Shown: piece by piece, positions 26,191 through 36,717 of the stretch
How the letters are laid out: each line of letters opens with the position of its first letter
Numbering within the stretch: the stretch's first letter is position 1
Assembly: GCF_900182545.1 (NCBI RefSeq)
Contig: NZ_FXTJ01000005.1
Coordinates: forward strand, 62,001-126,000
Length of the DNA: 64,000 nt
Direction of reading: 5' to 3'
From: Geodermatophilus aquaeductus
GTDB lineage: Bacteria > Actinomycetota > Actinomycetes > Mycobacteriales > Geodermatophilaceae
Notes under the pieces: model-generated
Databases searched by the model: none
Told to the model about the DNA's origin: nothing
The model's input: only the letters and a program-made list of their open reading frames with translations
Translations under genes and position numbers: made by a program

Positions 26191-27333
26191 TCAGGCGGCG
26201 GCGTCGAGCGCCGCGGTGAGGTCGGCGACGACGTCGCCGGTGTCCTCGATGCCGCAGGAGAAGCGCAGGAACCCCGCGGGGACGGCGTCCCCGCCCCACT
26301 GCGCCCGCCGGTCCACGGTGCTGTGCACGCCGCCGAAGCTCGTGGCCGCGGTCCACAGCCTGCTCGCGGCGAGGAACCGGGACACCGCCGCCTCGTCGGC
26401 GAGCTCGGCGGAGACCACGCCCAACGGCCGCAGCATCTGCCGGGTCGCCAGCGCGTGCGAGGGGTCCGAGGGCAGCCACGGCCAGCGCACGCCGGTCACG
26501 GCCGGGTGCCCGGCCAGCACCTCGGCCACGGCCGCGGCCGTCTCGCCCTGGCGGGTCAGCCGCAGGTCCAGCGTGCTCATCGAGCGGTGCCCGAGCCAGG
26601 CGTCGAAGGCGCCGGGCGTGCTGCCGGTGTGGTCGCGCCAGCCCTTCACCCGGTCGAACACCTCCTCGGAGGTGGTGCTCACGTGGCCGAGCAGCAGGTC
26701 GCTGTGCCCGGTCAGCGCCTTGGTGTCGGCGCCCACGGTGAGGTCGGCGCCCAGCTCCAGGGGCCGCTGGCCCAGCGGGGTGGCGGTGGTGTTGTCGACG
26801 GTGAGCAGCGCCCCGGCGGCGCGGGTCGCGGCGGCCACGGCGGCGATGTCGCAGACGTCGAGCTGGGGGTTGCTCGGCGTCTCGAGGAAGACCATCCGCG
26901 CGCCGTCGAGGTCCCCGCGGGCGGCGACGTCGGCGATCTCGACGGTCGGCACGTACTCGACCCGCACCCCGAGCCGCTCGAGCTCGTCGCGCGCCAGCAG
27001 CCGGGTCGTGTAGTAGCCGTCGGCGGGCAGCACCAGCCGGTCGCCGGCCGACACCAGCGCCAGCACCGCCGCGGTGATCGCGGCCATGCCAGTGCCGAAC
27101 GACAGGCACCGGCCGCCGTCGAGCTCGCCGACCGCGGTCTCGAAGGCGCGCGACGTCGGGTGCTCGGTGCGGGCGTAGGCGTCGACGCCGCCGGCGCGCG
27201 GCGGCCGGTCGCCGAGGTGGAAGGGCGCGGCGAACACCGGCGAGGGGCGCAGCGGGGTGCCCGGCACCGGCGGCGCGTCACCCGCGTGGACCGACCGGGT
27301 CCCGTCCCCCCACCCGGCGGGCAGGTCCGTCAC
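26191..27333 (-). CDS. Cystathionine gamma-lyase/synthase-family PLP enzyme
   Basis: A 380-residue Cys/Met-metabolism PLP enzyme. The Schiff-base lysine is in GADTKALTGHSD, preceded by LLTVDNTTATPLGQRPLELGADL. SFGTGMAAITAAVLAL binds the phosphate. Whether it cleaves cystathionine or makes it cannot be told from sequence alone. GGCGGAG lies 5 bases before the GTG at 27333. A GTG at 27363 overlapping the gpsA stop (GTGA) is the alternative and adds ten residues. ACTCCGGCT is duplicated around these two starts. Confidence 0.88.
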   Translation of the reverse strand: MTDLPAGWGDGTRSVHAGDAPPVPGTPLRPSPVFAAPFHLGDRPPRAGGVDAYARTEHPTSRAFETAVGELDGGRCLSFGTGMAAITAAVLALVSAGDRLVLPADGYYTTRLLARDELERLGVRVEYVPTVEIADVAARGDLDGARMVFLETPSNPQLDVCDIAAVAAATRAAGALLTVDNTTATPLGQRPLELGADLTVGADTKALTGHSDLLLGHVSTTSEEVFDRVKGWRDHTGSTPGAFDAWLGHRSMSTLDLRLTRQGETAAAVAEVLAGHPAVTGVRWPWLPSDPSHALATRQMLRPLGVVSAELADEAAVSRFLAASRLWTAATSFGGVHSTVDRRAQWGGDAVPAGFLRFSCGIEDTGDVVADLTAALDAAA

Positions 27334-27359
27334 TCCGGCTCCGCCTGCAGGTGCGTCGC

Positions 27360-28358
27360 TCACTCCGGCTTCGCTTCGCGGGACATGATCTCCTTCACCA
27401 TCTGCGCGGCCGGGACGTCCTCGTGGCACACCCGCACGACCGCCTCGGTCACCGGCACGTCGACGCCGTGGGCGCGGGCCAGGTCGAGCACCGGGCGGCA
27501 GCTCTTGACGCCCTCGGCGGTCTGCCGGGTGGTGGCCTGCACCTCCTCCAGCGACAGGCCGCGGCCCAGCTTCTCCCCGAAGGTCCGGTTCCGCGACAGC
27601 GGCGAGCTGCAGGTGGCCACGAGGTCGCCCAGCCCGGCCAGGCCGGCGAAGGTGGCGGGCTCGGCACCCAGCGCCACGCCCAGGCGGGTGGTCTCGGCCA
27701 GGCCGCGGGTGATCAGCGAGGCGCGGGTGTTGTCGCCGAAGCCCATGCCCTCGGCGATGCCGCAGGCCAGCGCGATGACGTTCTTCACCGCACCGCCCAG
27801 CTCGCAGCCCACCAGGTCGGCGTTGGTGTAGGGCCGGAAGTAGGGCGTGAGGCAGGCGGCCTGCAGGCGGGCGGCGCGGTCGGGGTCCGGGCAGGCGATG
27901 ACGGTGGCCGCCGGCTGCTCCTCGGCGATCTCGCGGGCGAGGTTCGGGCCCGACAGCGCGGCCACCCGGTCGGGCCCGGCGCCGGTGACCTCGCGGATGA
28001 CCTCGCTCATCCGCTTGGTCGTGCCGAGCTCGACGCCCTTCATCAGCGACAGCAGCGTCGCGTCGGGCGGCAGCAGCGGCGTCCACTCGAGCAGGTTGGC
28101 CCGCAGCGACTGCGAGGGGACGGCGAGGACGACGACGTCGGCGCCGTCGAGGGCCTCCGCGGCGTCGGGGGTGGCCGTCAGCGCACCGGGCAGCGCCACC
28201 CCGGGCAGGTACTCGGCGTTCTCCCCCGACTCGGCGATCGCCTTCGCCAGCTCCGGCCGGCGGGCGTGCAGGGACACCGTGCAGCCGGCGTCGGCGAGGA
28301 CCTTGGCGAAGGTGGTGCCCCAGGAGCCGGCACCGAGGACGGCGGCGCGGGCGCTCAC
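27360..28358 (-). CDS. gpsA: Glycerol-3-phosphate dehydrogenase [NAD(P)+]
   Basis: 332 residues that make sn-glycerol-3-phosphate from DHAP for phospholipids. The Rossmann motif [19 protein letters not shown] (about 7-25), [28 protein letters not shown] and the catalytic-lysine region [25 protein letters not shown] are all present. The GTG start overlaps the plsC stop (GTGA). The plsC-gpsA pair supplies the substrate and a later acylation step of phosphatidic acid synthesis. Confidence 0.97.
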   Translation of the reverse strand: MSARAAVLGAGSWGTTFAKVLADAGCTVSLHARRPELAKAIAESGENAEYLPGVALPGALTATPDAAEALDGADVVVLAVPSQSLRANLLEWTPLLPPDATLLSLMKGVELGTTKRMSEVIREVTGAGPDRVAALSGPNLAREIAEEQPAATVIACPDPDRAARLQAACLTPYFRPYTNADLVGCELGGAVKNVIALACGIAEGMGFGDNTRASLITRGLAETTRLGVALGAEPATFAGLAGLGDLVATCSSPLSRNRTFGEKLGRGLSLEEVQATTRQTAEGVKSCRPVLDLARAHGVDVPVTEAVVRVCHEDVPAAQMVKEIMSREAKPE

Positions 28359-29155
28359 GCGGCGTCCCCCGGCAGCGCGCGCCGCGGGCGGGGGGCGAAG
28401 GCCGGCGGCGCGGGCTCGCCCCGCACCTCGGACAGCAGGTCGCGCACCCGGCCCATGATCAGGTCGGTGGTCTCCCGCAGCAGGTCGGGGGTGAGCGCCT
28501 TCCCCGCCCGCACCTCCGCGCGCAGCGCCGCGAGGTCGACCGGCTCGCCGAGGGAGTACTCGGTCGGCGTCCGGAACCGCAGGTGCAGCTTCTTGGTGTG
28601 GTAGTCGTGCACCCGCTGCGGACCCCACTGCGCCACCGGCACGACGACGGCGTCCGTGGTCAGCGCCAGCCGCGCGACGCCGGTGCGGGCCTGCATGGGC
28701 CACCAGCCGGGATCGCGGGTCACCGAGCCCTCGGGGTAGATCACGACGACGTTGCCCGCCTCGAGGTCGGCCGCCGCGGCGGCGAGGGAGCCGCGGGCCT
28801 CGGCGGAACCGCGGGAGACCGGGATCTGCCCGGCGTGCCGGAGGATCTTCCCCGCCAGGCCCTTGAACACCGCCTCCTTGGCGAGGAAGTGCGGGACCCG
28901 CCCGTTGTCGTAGACCAGGCGCGCGCAGGCCAGCGGGTCGAGGACCGAGACGTGGTTGGCCACGAGCAGCACCGGACCGGTGCGCGGCAGCCGGTCACCG
29001 TGGCGGTAGCGGAGCCGGAACAGCAGCGAGGCGATCGGGTAGATGACCACGACCGCCAGCTTCAGCGACCACGGCAGCCGGCCGCGCACGTGCAGTTCGC
29101 GGCGCCCGAGCGCCGCACCCCCAGCCGTGGCCCCGGAGGACTGCTCCTCGGTCAC
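28355..29155 (-). CDS. plsC: 1-acyl-sn-glycerol-3-phosphate acyltransferase
   Basis: 266 residues with an N-terminal membrane helix ([17 protein letters not shown]) and acyltransferase motifs NHVSVLD (NHX4D), [13 protein letters not shown] and [11 protein letters not shown] (EGT-type). The GTG start at 29155 (MTEEQSSGA) has GGAGGGG about 6 bases upstream; earlier GTG codons are too close to that site. It is translationally coupled to gpsA and divergent from fbiD/cofC. Confidence 0.92.
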   Translation of the reverse strand: MTEEQSSGATAGGAALGRRELHVRGRLPWSLKLAVVVIYPIASLLFRLRYRHGDRLPRTGPVLLVANHVSVLDPLACARLVYDNGRVPHFLAKEAVFKGLAGKILRHAGQIPVSRGSAEARGSLAAAAADLEAGNVVVIYPEGSVTRDPGWWPMQARTGVARLALTTDAVVVPVAQWGPQRVHDYHTKKLHLRFRTPTEYSLGEPVDLAALRAEVRAGKALTPDLLRETTDLIMGRVRDLLSEVRGEPAPPAFAPRPRRALPGDAA

Positions 29156-29265
29156 CGGCACCCCTCCGCTCGTCGTGACGACCGGCACATGATCGACCCT
29201 CCCCCGGGTCGGCGTGCGCACCGGGGGTCGCCGGCGTCGGCGCGCGGGCGGGCGCGTGTGCTCAC

Positions 29266-29901
29266 ATGGACGCCGTGCGGTGGTCCCTGGTCGTCCCGGC
29301 GAAGCGGCTCGGCGCGGCCAAGACCCGCCTGGTCCCGCTGACCGGCGGCGGTCCCGGGGTGCACGCGGACCTCGTGCTCGCGCTGCTGGCCGACACCGTC
29401 GCCGCGGCCCGGGACTGCGCCGCGGTCGCCGACGTCGTCGTCGTCACCGACGACGAGCGCGCCGCCGCCACCGTGCGGGCCCTCGGCGCGCGCACCGTCC
29501 CCGACGAGCCGGACCGCGGCCTCAACCCGGCGCTGGCCCACGGCGCCCGGGCCAGCGGCGGCGACGCCGTGGCCGCCCTGTCCTCAGACCTGCCCGCACT
29601 GCGGCCCGACGAGCTCGCCGCCGCGCTGGCCGCCGCCGCCGGCGCCCCGCGCTGCTTCGTCGCCGACGCCGCGGGCACGGGGACCACGCTGCTGACCGCG
29701 GCGGGCGTGCCGCTGGACCCGCGCTTCGGACGGGGCTCGGCCGCCGCGCACGCCGCCGCCGGCGCGCTGCCGCTGGCCGGCGGGTGGCCGGGCCTGCGCC
29801 GCGACGTCGACACCCCCGCCGACCTCGCCGCCGCCGTGCGCCTCGGCGTCGGCACCGCGACGGCGGCGCTGCTGCCGCGCCTGCCGCGGCCGGCTGCCTG
29901 A
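29266..29901 (+). CDS. cofC: Phosphoenolpyruvate/2-phospholactate guanylyltransferase (F420 biosynthesis)
   Basis: A 211-residue nucleotidyltransferase of the CofC/FbiD family, with the N-terminal [17 protein letters not shown] (GTP-binding, about 9-25), [12 protein letters not shown] and [16 protein letters not shown]. It activates PEP (in actinobacteria) or 2-phospholactate (in archaea) with GTP for coenzyme F420; both gene names, fbiD and cofC, are in use. fbiA/fbiB are not in this window. The neighbours gpsA and ppk1 match the mycobacterial order. Confidence 0.92.
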   Translation: MDAVRWSLVVPAKRLGAAKTRLVPLTGGGPGVHADLVLALLADTVAAARDCAAVADVVVVTDDERAAATVRALGARTVPDEPDRGLNPALAHGARASGGDAVAALSSDLPALRPDELAAALAAAAGAPRCFVADAAGTGTTLLTAAGVPLDPRFGRGSAAAHAAAGALPLAGGWPGLRRDVDTPADLAAAVRLGVGTATAALLPRLPRPAA

Positions 29902-29932
29902 GTCCCCCGCGCGCTCCTCGCCGTTCACCTCG

Positions 29933-32050
29933 GTGGGGCACGATGAGGCCGTGGCAGCCGAGACGACGTCGCCCGAGGTCCCCGCACGGTCCCCCGAGGA
30001 GCCGCCCGCCCTCCCGGCGGACCGCTTCCTCAACCGGGAGCTGTCGTGGCTGGACTTCAACGCGCGGGTGCTGGAGCTGGCCGAGGACACCTCGTTGCCG
30101 CTGCTGGAGCGGGCGAAGTTCCTGGCGATCTTCGCGGGCAACCTCGACGAGTTCTACATGGTGCGCATCGCGGGGCTGAAGCGCCGGCAGAGCACCGGGC
30201 TGACCGTGCGCTCCCCCGACGGGCTGACCATCCGCGAGCAGCTGGCCCGGGTCACCCAGCGCACCCAGGAGCTCGTGCACCGGCACGCGGTCTGCTTCCA
30301 GCAGGACGTCACCCCGCGGCTGGAGGCCGAGGGCATCCGGATCGTGCACTGGGAGGATCTCGCCGAGACCCAGACGCGGCGGCTGCGCGAGTACTTCCGC
30401 GACCAGGTCTTCCCGGTGCTCACGCCGCTGGCCGTGGACCCGGCGCACCCGTTCCCCTACATCAGCGGCCTGTCGCTCAACCTCGCCGTCGTCGTCCGCG
30501 ACCCCGAGACCGGCGGCCCGCGCTTCGCCCGGCTCAAGGTGCCCAACAACGTGCCGCGGTTCGTGCCCGTGGGGCCGGTGGACTCCGAGGCGACGTTCCT
30601 GCCGCTCGAGGACCTCATCGCCGCGCACCTGCCGCAGCTGTTCCCGGGCCTCGACGTCCTCGACCACCACCTGTTCCGGGTGACCCGCAACGCCGACCTC
30701 GAGGTGGAGGAGGACCGCGACGAGGACCTCCTGCAGGCCCTCGAGCGCGAGCTCGCACGCCGGCGCTTCGGCCCGGCGGTGCGCCTCGAGGTCACCGAGA
30801 CGATGGACCCGCAGATCCTCGACGTGCTGGTCTCCGAGCTGGAGATGAGCCCGCAGGACGTCGTCACGGTGCCCGGGCTGCTGGACCTCTCGTCGCTGTG
30901 GGCGCTGTACGACATCGACCGCCCGGAGCTCAAGGACGAGCCGTTCGTGCCGGCCACCCACCCGCGCCTGTCCGAGGGCGAGACGCCCAAGAGCGTCTTC
31001 GCGACGCTGCGCGAGGGCGACGTGCTCGTCCACCACCCGTACCACTCGTTCGCCACCAGCGTGCAGCGGTTCATCGAGCAGGCCGCCGCCGACCCGCACG
31101 TGCTGGCGATCAAGCAGACGCTCTACCGGACCTCCGGGGACTCGCCGATCGTCAACGCGCTCATCAGCGCCGCCGAGGCGGGCAAGCAGGTCGTCGTCCT
31201 CGTCGAGATCAAGGCGCGCTTCGACGAGCAGGCCAACATCACCTGGGCCCGGTCGCTGGAGCGGGCCGGCTGCCACGTCGTCTACGGCCTGGTCGGGCTC
31301 AAGACCCACTGCAAGACGGCGCTGGTGGTGCGCCGGGAGAACGGCGTGCTGCGCCGCTACGTGCACATCGGCACCGGCAACTACAACCCGAAGACGGCGC
31401 GGCTCTACGAGGACCTCGGCATCCTCACCGCCGACCCGCGGGTGGGCGCCGACCTCACCGACCTGTTCAACGTGCTCACCGGCTACTCGCGCCAGACGGC
31501 CTACCGGCAGCTGATGGTGGCGCCGCACGGCGTCCGCAGCGGCCTGGTCGAGAAGATCCGCCGGGAGGCGCGGCACGCCGCCGAGGGCCGGCCGGCGGGC
31601 ATCCGGATCAAGGTGAACTCGCTGGTCGACGAGCGGGTCATCGACGCCCTCTACGAGGCCTCCCGGGCCGGCGTGCCCGTGGAGCTGTTCATCCGCGGCA
31701 TCTGCGCGCTGCGGCCCGGCGTCCCCGGCCTGTCGGAGACGATCCGGGTGCGCTCGATCGTGGGCCGGTTCCTCGAGCACTCGCGGGTCATGGCCTTCAC
31801 CAACGACGGCGAGCCGGAGTTCTGGCTGGGCAGCGCCGACCTCATGCACCGCAACCTCGACCGCCGGGTGGAGGTGCTGCTGCGGGTCTGCGACGACACC
31901 GCCCAGCGCCAGCTGCAGGCGATGTTCGACGACGCCATGGCCCCCGGCGTGCGCTGCTGGGAGCTGGGCCCCGAGGGCCGCTGGACCCGCACCGGGACCC
32001 GGGACCACCAGGCACGGCTCATGCGCCTGGTCACCGAGCATGCCGACTGA
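29933..32050 (+). CDS. ppk1: Polyphosphate kinase 1
   Basis: A 705-residue enzyme that reversibly makes polyphosphate from ATP. The N domain opens with [22 protein letters not shown]. The catalytic halves carry [48 protein letters not shown] and [12 protein letters not shown]...[21 protein letters not shown] with the phospho-His region. A second GTG at 29951 is an equally possible start; neither has a strong ribosome site. The 3' end overlaps the mutT1-type gene by 11 bases. Confidence 0.97.
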   Translation: MGHDEAVAAETTSPEVPARSPEEPPALPADRFLNRELSWLDFNARVLELAEDTSLPLLERAKFLAIFAGNLDEFYMVRIAGLKRRQSTGLTVRSPDGLTIREQLARVTQRTQELVHRHAVCFQQDVTPRLEAEGIRIVHWEDLAETQTRRLREYFRDQVFPVLTPLAVDPAHPFPYISGLSLNLAVVVRDPETGGPRFARLKVPNNVPRFVPVGPVDSEATFLPLEDLIAAHLPQLFPGLDVLDHHLFRVTRNADLEVEEDRDEDLLQALERELARRRFGPAVRLEVTETMDPQILDVLVSELEMSPQDVVTVPGLLDLSSLWALYDIDRPELKDEPFVPATHPRLSEGETPKSVFATLREGDVLVHHPYHSFATSVQRFIEQAAADPHVLAIKQTLYRTSGDSPIVNALISAAEAGKQVVVLVEIKARFDEQANITWARSLERAGCHVVYGLVGLKTHCKTALVVRRENGVLRRYVHIGTGNYNPKTARLYEDLGILTADPRVGADLTDLFNVLTGYSRQTAYRQLMVAPHGVRSGLVEKIRREARHAAEGRPAGIRIKVNSLVDERVIDALYEASRAGVPVELFIRGICALRPGVPGLSETIRVRSIVGRFLEHSRVMAFTNDGEPEFWLGSADLMHRNLDRRVEVLLRVCDDTAQRQLQAMFDDAMAPGVRCWELGPEGRWTRTGTRDHQARLMRLVTEHAD

Positions 32051-32975
32051 GCGCGGCGCGGTCGTCGCGGCCGCAGGCGGGGTGGTGTGGCGGCCGGCCG
32101 CCGGCGGCGGGGTCGAGACCGTGGTCGTGCACCGCCCGCGCTACGACGACTGGTCGCTGCCCAAGGGCAAGCTCGACGCCGGGGAGAACGCGCTGACCGC
32201 CGCGGTGCGGGAGGTCGTCGAGGAGACCGGCCTGCAGGTGGTGGCCGGCCGGCGCAGCCTGCGCACGCGCTACGAGGTCGCCACCGGGCCCAAGCAGGTG
32301 GACTACTGGCTCATGCGCGCGGTCGGCACCGAGCAGCCGTTCGTGCCCAACCACGAGGTCGACGAGCTGCGCTGGCTGCCGGTCGAGGAGGCCGCGGCGC
32401 TGGTCACCCACGAGCACGACCGGCGGGTGGTCACCGACCTCGTCCGCGACGACGTCCCGCCGACGCCGACGCTGCTGCTGGTGCGCCACGCCAAGGCCGG
32501 CAGCCGCAGCGACTGGGACGGCCCCGACGACGAGCGGCCGCTGGAGACCCGGGGCTGGCGGCAGGCGCGGCAGCTCGCCGACGTCCTGCCGGTGTTCGGC
32601 CCGTGCGAGCTCCTGAGCGCCGAGCGCGTCCGCTGCCGGCAGACCCTCGAGCCGCTGGCCGAGCGCACCGGCCTGCCGGTCCGCTCCCTGCCGGAGCTGG
32701 GCGAGGAGGAGTTCAGCGCCGACCCGCAGGCCGGCCTGGCCGCGATCGAGCGGCTGCTGGAGCCGCGCGAGCAGCCCGGTGTCGCGGTGGTCTGCAGCCA
32801 GGGCGGGGCGATCCCGTCGGTGCTGATGAGCCTGGGCGTCCGCTGGGAGGGGGTCGCCGGGCGGCTGCACCCGCCGGCGGCGAAGGGCAGCGTGTGGGCC
32901 CTCGGCGGCCGTCCCGGCGCGCTGCTCGCCGACTACTACCGCGACCTCGGCCCCGACCCCGACGCGCCCACGTAG
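32040..32975 (+). CDS. MutT1-type Nudix hydrolase fused to a histidine phosphatase
   Basis: 311 residues with two domains. Residues 1-135 hold the Nudix box [23 protein letters not shown]. Residues 140-300 hold a phosphoglycerate-mutase-like phosphatase starting [15 protein letters not shown]. This is the architecture of mycobacterial MutT1, which converts 8-oxo-(d)GTP to the monophosphate and also acts on dinucleoside polyphosphates. The ATG sits inside the ppk1 3' end, so the two are co-translated. Confidence 0.93.
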   Translation: MPTERGAVVAAAGGVVWRPAAGGGVETVVVHRPRYDDWSLPKGKLDAGENALTAAVREVVEETGLQVVAGRRSLRTRYEVATGPKQVDYWLMRAVGTEQPFVPNHEVDELRWLPVEEAAALVTHEHDRRVVTDLVRDDVPPTPTLLLVRHAKAGSRSDWDGPDDERPLETRGWRQARQLADVLPVFGPCELLSAERVRCRQTLEPLAERTGLPVRSLPELGEEEFSADPQAGLAAIERLLEPREQPGVAVVCSQGGAIPSVLMSLGVRWEGVAGRLHPPAAKGSVWALGGRPGALLADYYRDLGPDPDAPT

Positions 32976-32993
32976 GCGCGCCGGGGTCGTCGG

Positions 32994-33599
32994 TCAGGCA
33001 GGGAGGGCGGGCAGCGCCCGCGGCAGCCAGGACGGGCGCTGCGCCTCGAAGGTCTCGATGTCGGCGAGGTGCCGCTCGGTGAGGCCGACGTCGTCGAGCC
33101 CCTCGAGCAGCCGCCAGCGGGTGTACTCGTCGACCTCGAACGGCACCGTGGTGTCGCCGTAGGTGACCGTGCGGGCCTGCAGGTCCACCGTCACCGGCGT
33201 CGTCGGGTCGGCCTCGACCGCCTGCCACAGCGCCTCGACGTCGGCCTGCGGGAGGACGACGGTGAGCAGGCCGGACTTGGTCGAGTTGTTCTTGAAGATG
33301 TCGGCGAACCGCGAGCTGATGACCACGCGGAACCCGCCGTCGAGCAGCGCCCAGCAGGCGTGCTCGCGCGAGGAGCCGGTGCCGAAGTCGGGGCCGGCCA
33401 CGAGGACCGTGGCGTCGGCGTACTGCGGCTGGTTGAGCACGAAGTCCGGCTCGTTGGTGCGCCAGGCGACGAACAGGCCGTCCTCGAACCCGGTGCGGGT
33501 GATCCGCTTGAGGTACTCGGCCGGGATGATCTGGTCGGTGTCGACGGCGCTGCGGCGCAGCGGGGCGGCGGTGCCGGTGTGTGTGGTGAAGGCGTCCAT
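32994..33599 (-). CDS. leuD: 3-isopropylmalate dehydratase small subunit
   Basis: 201 residues, the standard LeuD length. [19 protein letters not shown] and [37 protein letters not shown] are the swivel-domain signatures. With LeuC it isomerises 2- to 3-isopropylmalate in leucine synthesis, and can process citramalate to 3-methylmalate for the CimA route. It begins 5 bases after leuC. It converges with the mutT1-type gene; the hupB gene found between these in mycobacteria is absent. Confidence 0.97.
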   Translation of the reverse strand: MDAFTTHTGTAAPLRRSAVDTDQIIPAEYLKRITRTGFEDGLFVAWRTNEPDFVLNQPQYADATVLVAGPDFGTGSSREHACWALLDGGFRVVISSRFADIFKNNSTKSGLLTVVLPQADVEALWQAVEADPTTPVTVDLQARTVTYGDTTVPFEVDEYTRWRLLEGLDDVGLTERHLADIETFEAQRPSWLPRALPALPA

Positions 33600-33604
33600 C
33601 GGGC

Positions 33605-35047
<1,443 letters not shown>

Positions 35048-35069
35048 GGGGTCCCTCCCGGGTTCGGGT

Positions 35070-35101
35070 CATCCCACGGTGGTGTCTCATCACGTGGGAT
35101 G
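35070..35101. promoter_or_regulatory. Operator-like palindrome in the leuC/iclR divergent gap
   Basis: CATCCCACG (35070-35078) and CGTGGGATG (35093-35101) are exact complements, 14 bases apart. A third, partly matching TGTGGGAC lies at the regulator start. A TATCGC at 35106-35111, only a few bases before the regulator GTG, could be its -10 and would make the mRNA leaderless. IclR-type LeuR/LtbR/NdgR proteins control leuCD in other actinobacteria. Confidence 0.55.
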
Positions 35102-35114
35102 GGAGTATCGCTGT

Positions 35115-35816
35115 GTGGGACAGCCTAACCCCGTTGCCGTGCTGGACAAAGCAGTGGCCATCCTGCGCGCCGTCGCGCAGGAGCCGGCGTCGCTCGCCGA
35201 CCTCGTCGCGCGCACCGACCTGCCGCGCGCGACGGCCCACCGGCTGGCCGTCGCGCTGGAGGGGCACCGGCTGCTGCGGCGCACGCCGGCGGGCACCTGG
35301 GCGCCCGGGCCGGCGCTGACCGAGCTCAGCCACGGCAGCGCCGACCTCGCGCGGGTCGCCGGGCGGCACCTGGCCACGCTGCGCGACGCCAGCGGGGAGA
35401 GCGCCCAGTTCTACGTGCGCGAGGGCGGCTCGCGGGTGTGCGTCGCGGCTGCGGAGCGGGCGCACGGCCTGCGCGACACCGTCCCGGTCGGCGCGCGGCT
35501 GCCCATGACGGCGGGCTCGGCGGCGCACGCGCTGCTGGCCTTCGCCCCGCCGGAGGAGGTGACGCCGCTGCTGCCGCAGGCCAGCTTCACCGCCCGCACG
35601 CTGCTCGACGTCCGCCGTCGCGGGTGGGCGCACAGCGTGGCCGAGCGCGAGCCCGGCGTCGCCTCGCTGTCGGCGCCGGTGCGCGACCCGGCGGGCGCGG
35701 TGCTCGGCGCGGTGTCGATCTCCGGGCCGGTCGAGCGGCTGGGCCGCCGCCCGAGCCCCGAGGTGGTGGGGGCGGTGCTGGAGACGGCGGCCGCCATCGC
35801 GCGAGCGGCTTGCTGA
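35115..35816 (+). CDS. IclR-family regulator divergent from leuCD
   Basis: 233 residues from the GTG at 35115. N-terminal winged helix-turn-helix: AVLDKAVAILRAVAQEPASLADLVARTDLPRATAHRLAVALEGHRLL. The C-terminal effector domain ends GAVLGAVSISGPVERLG. It corresponds in position and size to LtbR of corynebacteria and NdgR/AreB of streptomycetes, which regulate leucine (and in some, tryptophan or methionine) genes. The frame opens 12 codons earlier at another GTG, but that stretch overlaps the operator-like palindrome. Confidence 0.9.
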   Translation: MGQPNPVAVLDKAVAILRAVAQEPASLADLVARTDLPRATAHRLAVALEGHRLLRRTPAGTWAPGPALTELSHGSADLARVAGRHLATLRDASGESAQFYVREGGSRVCVAAAERAHGLRDTVPVGARLPMTAGSAAHALLAFAPPEEVTPLLPQASFTARTLLDVRRRGWAHSVAEREPGVASLSAPVRDPAGAVLGAVSISGPVERLGRRPSPEVVGAVLETAAAIARAAC

Positions 35817-35826
35817 GCGCACGTCG

Positions 35827-36603
35827 TCACCCCTGCGCCACGGCCGCCGGCGCGTGCGGCAGGGCGCGGGCGGCGGCCTCGGCGAGCGTGTGCGTCCTGC
35901 ACCGCTCGCGGATGTGCTCGGCGTGCTTGCGCACGGTGCCGCGGGAGATCCACAGGGCGGCCGCGATGTCCTCGGTGGACAGGCCCGCCCCGGCCAGCGC
36001 CAGCACCTCCCACTCCCGGCGGGTCAGCCGCGGCACACCCGCCCGGCGGCGCTCGGCCAGCAGGAACACCTCGTGCAGGTGCGGGCGGGCCAGCTCGAGC
36101 AGCCGCCGGTCCCGCTCGTCGAACGGCGTGCCGCACGACCGCATGAAGAGCAGCCGCCGGGCCTCCCCCGGTGGCGCGGGCAGCGACACCATCAGCTCCG
36201 CGGTGACGTCGGTCTGCACCTGGGCGTGCATGGGGTCGGCCCGGCGGGCCCGCTCGGTCGGGTGGAAGTCCCCGGTGTGGACCACGCTGGCGAGGTCGCC
36301 GGTGCGCTGGGGCCAGCTGCACATCGACGACCACCACAGCTGCCAGAAGCGGTCGTCGGGAGCCGTCGGCTCCGGCTGCTCGACCCCCCGGGTGCCGTCG
36401 GGCATCACCCCCTGGACCAGCAGGGACTGCCGGTGCCGGTGGTCGTGCGCCTGGTAGGTGACGTCGAGGTCGCACGGGACCAGCCGCAGCAGGCCCTCGA
36501 GCAGCACCCACGGCAGCACCGGCCCCTGGTCCTCGCCCCGGGCGGCCCGCAGCAGGTCGGACAGGGCGTCGGCGTCGCCCTCGCGCAGCTGACCGGTGCC
36601 CAT
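35827..36603 (-). CDS. LuxR-type transcriptional regulator, paralog 1
   Basis: 258 residues. The C-terminal HTH is clear: LTRREWEVLALAGAGLSTEDIAAALWISRGTVRKHAEHI (about 195-233). The ~180-residue N-terminal module (GPVLPWVLLEGLLRLVPCDLDVTYQ...) is not one I can name; it looks like a GAF/PAS-sized sensor. GGGAG lies 6 bases before the ATG. It is divergent from the sulfite-oxidase gene and about half identical, by eye, to the second regulator at 37808-38617. Confidence 0.87.
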   Translation of the reverse strand: MGTGQLREGDADALSDLLRAARGEDQGPVLPWVLLEGLLRLVPCDLDVTYQAHDHRHRQSLLVQGVMPDGTRGVEQPEPTAPDDRFWQLWWSSMCSWPQRTGDLASVVHTGDFHPTERARRADPMHAQVQTDVTAELMVSLPAPPGEARRLLFMRSCGTPFDERDRRLLELARPHLHEVFLLAERRRAGVPRLTRREWEVLALAGAGLSTEDIAAALWISRGTVRKHAEHIRERCRTHTLAEAAARALPHAPAAVAQG

Positions 36604-36657
36604 GGGGTGCTCCCGCCGTCGGCCCGTGTCCGTCGACGGTAGGCCGCCGCGGCGCCG

Positions 36658-36690
36658 GGCGGGAGACCCGCCGCCGGAGGGGTTCACCCC
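36658..36690. promoter_or_regulatory. Two short palindromes and possible leaderless promoter in the divergent gap
   Basis: GGCGGG-AGA-CCCGCC (36658-36672) and GGGG-TTCA-CCCC (36679-36690) lie between the regulator and the oxidase. TTCACC (36683-36688) and GAGACT (36706-36711), 17 bases apart, would start transcription at about the oxidase ATG (36718). The role is inferred from position only. Confidence 0.35.
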
Positions 36691-36717
36691 GTCCGGGCGC
36701 GGGCGGAGACTGCCCGC

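Noticed and set aside
32040-33600. Search for a hupB gene
   Set aside because: No frame with HU motifs or a Lys/Ala-rich tail exists here, so the absence is reported as a finding.
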